From assembly GCA_002699085.1 (NCBI GenBank), contig PAAR01000007.1, positions 1-64,000 on the forward strand: 64,000 nucleotides of DNA, read 5' to 3'. Positions 58,419 to 64,000 of this stretch are shown here, piece after piece (position 1 is the stretch's first letter; every line of letters begins with the position of its first letter). Below the pieces are notes generated by a model that was not told the DNA's origin, did no database searches, and was given only the letters and a program-made list of their open reading frames with translations. This DNA is from Micavibrio sp. Lineage in GTDB: Bacteria; Pseudomonadota; Alphaproteobacteria; Micavibrionales; UBA9664. Made by a program: the position numbers and the translations under genes.

Positions 58419-58715
58419 ATGCTTGTTAATCACCCAGCCATTAAATGCGTACACGTCCGCGAGGATATCTCTGCCTTAGGTAAACGCCACAACACACTCG
58501 TTGTGGAGACTGATCTAAAAATCCCTAAACAAGGCCATTACGGCGAAGCCAGTTCAGAATTTGAACGTCTGATAGACTATCTCGCACATTTATCCGAAAG
58601 TGGTTTTGCGGGTTTTGATCGTGTTGAAATTCGTCCTTATCACGAAGAAAAGGTAGCGAGATCGCCAAACTTTTTAACACGTAAAGCAACCGATAATATT
58701 GCTGTACCCGCTTAA
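58419..58715 (+). CDS. Small hypothetical protein
   Basis: Not recognised. The 98-residue product is soluble in appearance, His-rich in places (NHPAIKCVHVRED, HYGEASSEFERLIDYLAHL), with no membrane helix. A very strong AAAGGAGG lies about 8 bases before the ATG, implying high translation. The 157-base gap before it shows no clear terminator for mltA. It converges with gapR with 2 bases between stops. Confidence 0.68.
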   Translation: MLVNHPAIKCVHVREDISALGKRHNTLVVETDLKIPKQGHYGEASSEFERLIDYLAHLSESGFAGFDRVEIRPYHEEKVARSPNFLTRKATDNIAVPA

Positions 58716-58717
58716 AA

Positions 58718-59026
58718 TTAGACCATACCAATGGCAGCCATATAAGTCTCGAGAAGTGCTTCTTCTTCTTGGCGTTTATCAGCATCTAATTTACGCAATC
58801 TAATCACTTTGCGCATGGTTTTTACATCAAAACCATGTGCTTTTGCTTCACCAAATACTTCCTTGATATCTTCAGCTAGGGCAGATTTTTCTTCTTCTAA
58901 ACGTTCAATACGCTCTAAAAAGGCGCGTAAACGTTGGCCGGTCACACCGCCCACCTCTTGCGGCTTGCCTTCATCGGCTTGTTTTGTGTCATCGCTTGTA
59001 TATGAATTTAATGCTGCTTCTGTCAT
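58718..59026 (-). CDS. gapR: GapR/DUF2312 (UPF0335) nucleoid-associated protein
   Basis: Start set at ATG 59026 ([11 protein letters not shown]); the track used an upstream GTG. The 102-residue protein has the DUF2312 core: [47 protein letters not shown] and [13 protein letters not shown]. In Caulobacter GapR binds overtwisted AT-rich DNA ahead of replication forks. The symbol is assigned from family. The gene's start lies near a near-consensus DnaA box (TTATCCACG at 59097). Confidence 0.85.
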   Translation of the reverse strand: MTEAALNSYTSDDTKQADEGKPQEVGGVTGQRLRAFLERIERLEEEKSALAEDIKEVFGEAKAHGFDVKTMRKVIRLRKLDADKRQEEEALLETYMAAIGMV

Positions 59027-59115
59027 TTTAAACTTCCTTCTTTTTATCGATCTACCATAACTTTTCAGGGCAAGACTGCAAAGAAAATCATCGTGCTTAT
59101 CCACGATTAAACGGG

Positions 59116-59745
59116 TTATTTTTTAAGACGCTGAACTTTCCACGTTTCAATTTTCACATCGTGCTCATCATCGGTTTCCCGTGATACACGCGTTAATTGG
59201 ACAACAATATTAAGCGTTTCGACACGACCATTTAGGGTTACAGATACAGGCACATCATAAACCCATTTATAAGCACCCTCTAAAACGCCTTGTGCCAAAA
59301 CTTCGGGTAATTGCAATGTATAGCAAGAAACAACGCCGTTTGCCGAGACAAGTCTGGCAATCCCCTCATCTGCCAAAAATTGCTGATAAGCAGCCCAACC
59401 ACTTGCTGTGAAACTAGAACGAATTTCTTCAAACAAAGTATCTTTAGTATTATTTGAAAAAGACAAAGCCTGCACCACAATATCAGCAGACCATTTCGCT
59501 AATTGAGCTACAGCACGATGGGGCGTATCAATATCCGAGCTATTCTCCAAAGAACCACCAAAGGGATCATAAAGATCATCTAGTGGGTCACCTGATTTCT
59601 TAAAGGCATCAGGATTGCCAAAGGGCGCAATCACCTTACCATCCTCTGTCTTTTTATACGGAAAATAGATCGTTTGCGCTTGAGCCTCATATGACACACA
59701 CACAAAGATAAGGCCTATACACAAAAATGTTTTAATAAAATCCAT
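59116..59745 (-). CDS. DotI/IcmL-like secreted protein
   Basis: Start set at ATG 59745, which gives a signal peptide ([22 protein letters not shown]). The 209-residue product resembles the periplasmic domain of DotI/Icm[60 protein letters not shown] and [17 protein letters not shown]. DotI is part of type IVB secretion systems, but no other dot/icm gene is visible and the usual membrane anchor is replaced by a signal peptide. Function here is unknown. Confidence 0.6.
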   Translation of the reverse strand: MDFIKTFLCIGLIFVCVSYEAQAQTIYFPYKKTEDGKVIAPFGNPDAFKKSGDPLDDLYDPFGGSLENSSDIDTPHRAVAQLAKWSADIVVQALSFSNNTKDTLFEEIRSSFTASGWAAYQQFLADEGIARLVSANGVVSCYTLQLPEVLAQGVLEGAYKWVYDVPVSVTLNGRVETLNIVVQLTRVSRETDDEHDVKIETWKVQRLKK

Positions 59746-59785
59746 ATCTTCATTATATAGAAGACAGACCAATTAAAAAATCTTT

Positions 59786-60094
59786 TTACGCAAAAGGAAT
59801 ATTATTTTGTATAGCAGGGACAGTCGCCGTTGCAACACCAGCAGCCACACCGCCTAACATCGTAAGATATTTTGTCGCCCAGCCTGTTGTTTTCCACATA
59901 CGTTGAACAAGTTCAGTTCCTTCGTCAATTGCAATAACGGCCACAGGTAAAGCTACTAATGCGGCGACTACATCTGTCCATTCTGGCAAAGATGTTGTCA
60001 TACTTTGATATAAATTAATGGCTGAACTGCCTAGAACATATGCGCCGACACCTGCTACAGCGCCTGTAAAAATCGTTGCTAATTTTTTAATCAT
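59786..60094 (-). CDS. Small hypothetical membrane protein
   Basis: Not recognised. Start set at ATG 60094 with AAGGAG about 5 bases upstream; the track's 60214 start runs back into parB. The 102-residue protein has three hydrophobic stretches (IFTGAVAGVGAYVLGSSA, VVAALVALPVAVIAI, TMLGGVAAGVATATV), so it is probably an inner-membrane protein. It lies 46 bases after the parB stop. Confidence 0.6.
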   Translation of the reverse strand: MIKKLATIFTGAVAGVGAYVLGSSAINLYQSMTTSLPEWTDVVAALVALPVAVIAIDEGTELVQRMWKTTGWATKYLTMLGGVAAGVATATVPAIQNNIPFA

Positions 60095-60140
60095 AATTAC
60101 TCCTTTTTTATGAAAACGCAGTATTAGAACAATAAGTTCC

Positions 60141-61031
60141 TTAATGCGTTTTACGGTTATAACTAAGGCGATGTAGAAACTCATCCAGCTGATCGAAATC
60201 ATTGTAATGAACAACTAATTTACCGCCCTTTTTCCCCAGAGTAATTTCTACTTTCGTACCAAGACGTTCTGACATTTCATGCTCAAGTGCCAATGTATCG
60301 ACATCCTTATGCGTTTTTGACGCTGATGATGTCTTCTTTGCTTTGCCACTTTGCGCACGTTTTTCAGCTTCTCGCACAGATAGTTTATTCTTAACGATTT
60401 CCTCAGCCAAAAGTTCTGGTTTTGATGAAGAAAGAACCGCTCTTGCATGACCTGCGGTTAATTTCCCCGTTAAAACATAGGCCTTTACACCATCTGGCAG
60501 GTTAAGCAGGCGCAATGTATTGGCAATATGGGTACGGCTTTTACCTAAGGATTCTGCCAATGTTTCCTGCGTATGGTCAAAACTTTCCATCAACTGCTTG
60601 TATGCATCTGCCTCTTCCATCGGGTTTAGGTCTTCGCGTTGAAGGTTTTCAATCAAGGCAATCTCAAGTGTTACAGCGTCATCAAGACTTTTAATAACCA
60701 CCGGCACTTCATGAAGCCCTGCTTGTTGAGCCGCACGCCAACGACGTTCGCCAGCCACAATTTCATAATTATAATCTGAAATTTCGCGCACCAGAATTGG
60801 CTGTAGAACACCATATTTCTTAACTGAGTCTGCTAGCGTATCAATCGCTTGTGGCGCAAAATCTTTTCTTGGCTGAAACACCCCTGGTTTTAACTGTTCA
60901 ATCGGCAAAAACAATCTCTTTGAGCCTACAAGTGTTTTTGACTCTGCATCGACCACATCGTCATCTTCAAACAACGCAGACAGGCCACGCCCAAGACCAC
61001 GATTTTTAGGATTTAAATCATCGGCAGCCAT
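60141..61031 (-). CDS. parB: Chromosome-partitioning protein ParB
   Basis: The 296-residue protein has the CTPase box II (GERRWRAAQQAG), the helix-turn-helix (ETLAESLGKSRTHIANTLRLLNLP) and a C-terminal dimerisation domain. It loads on parS sites and spreads; two perfect parS sites lie 1.2-1.5 kb upstream in rsmG. The ATG overlaps the parA stop by one base. The N-terminal LGRGLSALFED matches the ParA-activating peptide. Confidence 0.97.
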   Translation of the reverse strand: MAADDLNPKNRGLGRGLSALFEDDDVVDAESKTLVGSKRLFLPIEQLKPGVFQPRKDFAPQAIDTLADSVKKYGVLQPILVREISDYNYEIVAGERRWRAAQQAGLHEVPVVIKSLDDAVTLEIALIENLQREDLNPMEEADAYKQLMESFDHTQETLAESLGKSRTHIANTLRLLNLPDGVKAYVLTGKLTAGHARAVLSSSKPELLAEEIVKNKLSVREAEKRAQSGKAKKTSSASKTHKDVDTLALEHEMSERLGTKVEITLGKKGGKLVVHYNDFDQLDEFLHRLSYNRKTH

Positions 61032-61855
61032 TACGCCACAGCCCTTTCAAGCAAACCTTGACCCGTCTCGTTTAAACGGCTTTTTTCCTGTTTGATAATT
61101 TCTTTTGCTAATTGAATATAGGCCTGAGACCCAGAACAGCGCATATCATAGACGATCGCTGGCAAGCCAAATGAAGGCGCTTCTGACATACGAACATTAC
61201 GAGGGATCACTGTTTTATAAACCTTATCGCCAAAATGCTTGCGGACATCTTCTGCAACCATTTTTGATAAATTATTGCGTTGGTCAAACATCGTCAGCAC
61301 AATCCCTTGAACGTCAAGGGTTTCGTTAAAATGCTTCTTAACACGCTCAATGGTACGAACGAGTTGGCTCAACCCTTCCAGGGCATAGAACTCGCACTGC
61401 AATGGCACAAGCACTGAATCCACAGCCACCATCGCATTTAAGGTTACTAAACTCAGTGATGGCGGGCAATCAACAATCACATAATCATAGTCCAAAAACT
61501 CACTACGTAATGCTTCCCGTAATTTATATTCACGGCGACGTAAATCGACTAACTCAATTTCAGCACCCGCTAAATGCTGTGTCGCAGGCACGATATCCAG
61601 CTTTGGCACTTTCGTACGGCGAATGGTTTCAGAAAGGTGAATATCGCCGAAAAGAAGCTCATAGGAACCATTTGTACGATCATTACGGCCAATTCCTAAC
61701 CCCGTAGAGGCATTCCCTTGTGCATCCAAATCTATGATGAGTGTTTTTTTACCTGTTGCGGCAAGTGAGGTTGCTAAATTAACGGTGGTTGTCGTTTTGC
61801 CGACTCCACCTTTTTGATTAGCAACAGCGATAAATCTTGTTTGTTTTTGTACCAT
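61031..61855 (-). CDS. parA: Chromosome-partitioning ATPase ParA
   Basis: The 274-residue MinD/ParA-type ATPase has the deviant Walker A NQKGGVGKTTTTVNLA, DLDAQGNAS and VIVDCPPSLSL. It forms a DNA-bound gradient that drives ParB-parS segregation. The start codon lies between the arms of a perfect inverted repeat (61845-61872). No Shine-Dalgarno sequence is clear. Confidence 0.97.
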   Translation of the reverse strand: MVQKQTRFIAVANQKGGVGKTTTTVNLATSLAATGKKTLIIDLDAQGNASTGLGIGRNDRTNGSYELLFGDIHLSETIRRTKVPKLDIVPATQHLAGAEIELVDLRRREYKLREALRSEFLDYDYVIVDCPPSLSLVTLNAMVAVDSVLVPLQCEFYALEGLSQLVRTIERVKKHFNETLDVQGIVLTMFDQRNNLSKMVAEDVRKHFGDKVYKTVIPRNVRMSEAPSFGLPAIVYDMRCSGSQAYIQLAKEIIKQEKSRLNETGQGLLERAVA

Positions 61856-61872
61856 ATTTTATTAGTACAAAA
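61845..61872. promoter_or_regulatory. Inverted repeat around the parA start codon
   Basis: TTTTGTAC (61845-61852) and GTACAAAA (61865-61872) are perfect 8-base arms 12 bases apart, with the parA ATG in the spacer. It could be an operator for autorepression or a hairpin that controls translation start. Confidence 0.55.
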
Positions 61873-61936
61873 TTATTACCAAAACTGCACGAAAAAAGAG
61901 TAGAAAAAGAAACTCTATCCACAAGTGGGGCTAGCC

Positions 61937-62551
61937 TTAGGCACGTACACCATCTGTTGTCACATAAAGCAGAACACTGTTCTCGGCAATAGCACTTGGA
62001 TAGGCCTCATGCTCAAAATTATATGAACGTTTTGCCATAGTGATCTCTTCTTCATAAGCTTGGCCTTTATGAAACAGCCCCTTTGGTGCTTTATATCCTT
62101 CCATATGCCCCATCAATTTCGGCAAATTAGCTAAGGCACGGCCTATCACTAAATCAACGCGCAACTTTTTATAAGTCTTTTCGATACGTTCCTGAAGGAT
62201 CGTCACTTTCGTGTCTGTTTCACGTGAAACAGTCTTCAAAAATTCACATTTCTTACCATCTGATTCAATCAAGAAAACCTTTAGATCTGGGCGCAGCATC
62301 GCCAAAACAAGACCAGGGAACCCTGCACCAGTCCCTAGATCAGCGACCGTTTCAACACCCTCAGGAATATATTTCATTAACTGCACAGAATCCAAGAAAT
62401 GGCGAGACCAAGCATCCTCGATAGTCGTTTTAGAAATCAAATTGATCGATTCTTGCCACTTTAATAAAAGTCTGTGATATCTCTGTAACTTCTCTAATGT
62501 TTCACGTGAAACATTCAGTCCGCTTTTCGTTGTAATCGCTTCAGGCTGCAT
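61937..62551 (-). CDS. rsmG: 16S rRNA (guanine527-N7)-methyltransferase
   Basis: The 204-residue protein has the SAM-binding [17 protein letters not shown] and [13 protein letters not shown] segments of RsmG (GidB). It methylates G527 of 16S rRNA. The gene contains two perfect parS sites, each translated as VSRET (residues in [10 protein letters not shown] and [10 protein letters not shown]), and its start overlaps the mnmG stop region by 11 bases. Confidence 0.96.
   Translation of the reverse strand: MQPEAITTKSGLNVSRETLEKLQRYHRLLLKWQESINLISKTTIEDAWSRHFLDSVQLMKYIPEGVETVADLGTGAGFPGLVLAMLRPDLKVFLIESDGKKCEFLKTVSRETDTKVTILQERIEKTYKKLRVDLVIGRALANLPKLMGHMEGYKAPKGLFHKGQAYEEEITMAKRSYNFEHEAYPSAIAENSVLLYVTTDGVRA
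62216..62231. promoter_or_regulatory. parS site 1 (within rsmG)
   Basis: TGTTTCACGTGAAACA, a perfect 16-base match to the ParB-binding consensus palindrome. Confidence 0.95.
62498..62513. promoter_or_regulatory. parS site 2 (within rsmG)
   Basis: TGTTTCACGTGAAACA, identical to site 1 and 282 bases away, near the 5' end of rsmG. Confidence 0.95.
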
Positions 62552-64000
62552 ATTGGCTGTTTAATCTCTTCGTATATTTTAACAAAGCGACAATTGCCGC
62601 CGGTGTAACCCCTGGAATACGGCTCGCCGCCCCCAAAGTTTCAGGCCTTACTTTCTCTAATTTTTGACAAATTTCAGTCGAAAGAGAGCCTATAGAACGA
62701 TAGTCAATATCATGTGGCAGTGCAAGAGATTCATCCTTCCGATAAGCCGAAATATCAGCCTGCTGACGATCAAGATATCCAGCATATAGCGCATCTATTT
62801 CCAATTGCTCCCTAACATCTGATGCAATGACATTTAGTTCGGGCCAAACAGCACATAAATCATCAAAACCGATAGTAGGGTAGCGCAACAAATCAAAAGC
62901 TGAGCGCTTCACACCGTCCAAATTAACATTTAACCCTTGTTTCTGCAGCTCATTCGGGCTGGCGACAAGGCCGTCCATTAAATCTCGACCAGTCGTTAAT
63001 TTTTCTTTCTTTACTGTCCATGCCGCCTGACGTTCATCACCAACACAGCCCAGCGCTATACCTTTATCTGTTAAACGTTGATCTGCATTATCTGCTCTTA
63101 ATAATAAACGATATTCAGCACGACTGGTAAACATACGATACGGTTCAGGCGCACCATGCGTGATAAGATCATCCACCAACACCCCAATATAAGCATCCGC
63201 CCGATCCAAAACAAAAGTTTCATCTGTGCCTTTTGAACGAAGGGCTGCATTAAACCCTGCCATTAAACCTTGGGCTGCTGCCTCCTCATACCCTGTTGTG
63301 CCATTAATCTGCCCAGCGAGATAAAGGTTATTCAATGGTGCCAGCTCTAATGTTGATTTCAGTGAACGGGGGTCAATATAATCATACTCAATCGCATAAG
63401 CATATTCCAAAATAGTTGCATTTTCTAAACCAACAATCGAGGCGATCATTTTGTCCTGAACATCTGTTGGCAGCGATGTCGAAATCCCATTCGGATAGAC
63501 TGTGTCATCATCTAACCCTTCTGGTTCTAAGAAAATCTGATGACGGTCTTTATCAGCAAAGCGCACAATCTTATCTTCAATAGACGGGCAGTAACGAGGC
63601 CCAGTACCTTCAATTTGTCCTGAATACATAGCTGATAAATGAATATTATCTTGAATGATTTTATGTGTTTCTGGTGTTGTATGTGTGATGTGGCAAGAAA
63701 TCTGCGGCACAGTGATTGTTTCATTCATAAATGAAAACGGGATTGGTTGCGCATCGCCTTGTTGCTCTTGGCATTTTGACCAATCAATAGTTTTGCCATC
63801 TAAACGAGCAGGTGTACCGGTTTTTAGCCGCCCCATTGGTAGTTTTAATGCCTCTAATCGCTCTGCCAGTTTCACAGCAGGTTTTTCACCAACACGGCCA
63901 GCAGGTGTTTTTTCCTGTCCACGATGAATAAGGCCACGTAAAAAAGTGCCTGTCGTTAAAACAACCGCTTTTGATCTTAGGGCTGTACCATCAGCCAAAA
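62541..64000 (-). CDS. mnmG: tRNA uridine-5-carboxymethylaminomethyl modification enzyme MnmG (5' partial)
   Basis: The C-terminal ~485 residues of MnmG (GidA); the family is about 620 residues, so the FAD-binding N-terminus lies beyond the right edge and the track's start at 63998 is internal. Visible landmarks are [85 protein letters not shown] and the C-terminal [17 protein letters not shown]. With MnmE it modifies wobble U34. It is next to rsmG as usual in alphaproteobacteria. Confidence 0.96.
   Translation of the reverse strand, partial: LADGTALRSKAVVLTTGTFLRGLIHRGQEKTPAGRVGEKPAVKLAERLEALKLPMGRLKTGTPARLDGKTIDWSKCQEQQGDAQPIPFSFMNETITVPQISCHITHTTPETHKIIQDNIHLSAMYSGQIEGTGPRYCPSIEDKIVRFADKDRHQIFLEPEGLDDDTVYPNGISTSLPTDVQDKMIASIVGLENATILEYAYAIEYDYIDPRSLKSTLELAPLNNLYLAGQINGTTGYEEAAAQGLMAGFNAALRSKGTDETFVLDRADAYIGVLVDDLITHGAPEPYRMFTSRAEYRLLLRADNADQRLTDKGIALGCVGDERQAAWTVKKEKLTTGRDLMDGLVASPNELQKQGLNVNLDGVKRSAFDLLRYPTIGFDDLCAVWPELNVIASDVREQLEIDALYAGYLDRQQADISAYRKDESLALPHDIDYRSIGSLSTEICQKLEKVRPETLGAASRIPGVTPAAIVALLKYTKRLNSQYAA

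Noticed and set aside
59097-59105. Near DnaA box TTATCCACG upstream of gapR
   Set aside because: One mismatch and isolated; not enough to call a site or an origin.
61915-61923. Near DnaA box CTATCCACA between parA and rsmG
   Set aside because: One mismatch at the first base, single copy, no AT-rich unwinding region clearly next to it.

Overview
The window is a dense, AT-rich bacterial chromosome segment from an alphaproteobacterium. This rests on gene content and order: rpsT-dnaA, dnaN/recF/gyrB, DUF3576-leuS-lptE-holA, secB/Tim44-like/mltA, parB-parA-rsmG-mnmG, an AddAB (not RecBCD) system, a GapR/DUF2312 protein, a mitofilin-like protein beside HemY, and a DivL-type kinase. A DotI/IcmL-like secreted protein and the low G+C would suit a Micavibrio-like or related lineage, but I cannot place it more precisely. 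I see no rRNA, tRNA, CRISPR array, insertion sequence or prophage; nearly all bases are coding and neighbouring genes often overlap by 1-35 bases.

Layout. 1-10 kb: end of a ferredoxin-NADP reductase, phenylalanine hydroxylase, a lone TerA-like protein, 3-methyladenine glycosylase, a K+ channel, a methyltransferase, a SAM-hydrolase-like protein, dnaQ flanked by palindromic repeats, a family-5 uracil-DNA glycosylase, fabD, and a GNAT/rRNA methyltransferase pair. 10-18 kb: LpxR-like lipid A deacylase, a DivL-like pseudo-kinase with Tyr at the phospho-acceptor site, two unknown proteins, metF, a cNMP-EAL phosphodiesterase and tadA. 18-29 kb: trxA, addA, addB, a beta-barrel protein, an ABC1/UbiB kinase, a receiver protein and unknowns. 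29-39 kb: the replication block on the minus strand: rpsT, dnaA, an unknown ORF, dnaN, a GNAT enzyme, recF, gyrB, with mutM and a PLP-homeostasis gene upstream. 39-46 kb: porin diverging from DUF3576-leuS, then lptE and holA. 46-59 kb: a degenerate EIIA, rhomboid, gpsA, tsaD, hemD, mitofilin-like, HemY, EVE protein, acs, secB, Tim44-like, mltA. 59-64 kb: gapR, a DotI-like protein, parB, parA, rsmG with two perfect parS sites, and the end of mnmG.

How it fits together. The window holds much of the replication, segregation and cell-cycle set (DnaA, DnaN, HolA, DnaQ, RecF, GyrB, ParABS, GapR, DivL), DNA repair (AddAB, Tag, UDG, MutM), and envelope biogenesis (LptE, MltA, SecB, porin, LpxR). The two parS sites and the par-rsmG-mnmG cluster suggest that oriC lies near, probably beyond the right edge; I found no DnaA-box cluster inside the window.

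The most interesting items are a 97-base element with the look of a structured RNA and its own promoter-like sequence between rpsT and dnaA; the DivL Tyr547 substitution; a helix-turn-helix domain fused to a membrane mitofilin-like protein; an EIIA domain without histidines at the active-site positions; extra genes inserted into dnaA-dnaN and dnaN-recF; a helically phased set of TGTTACA-type repeats upstream of the porin promoter; and several genes whose -10 box lies directly before the start codon, suggesting leaderless mRNAs. Coordinates were derived by hand from the ORF track and sequence; homology calls are by recognition, not by search.
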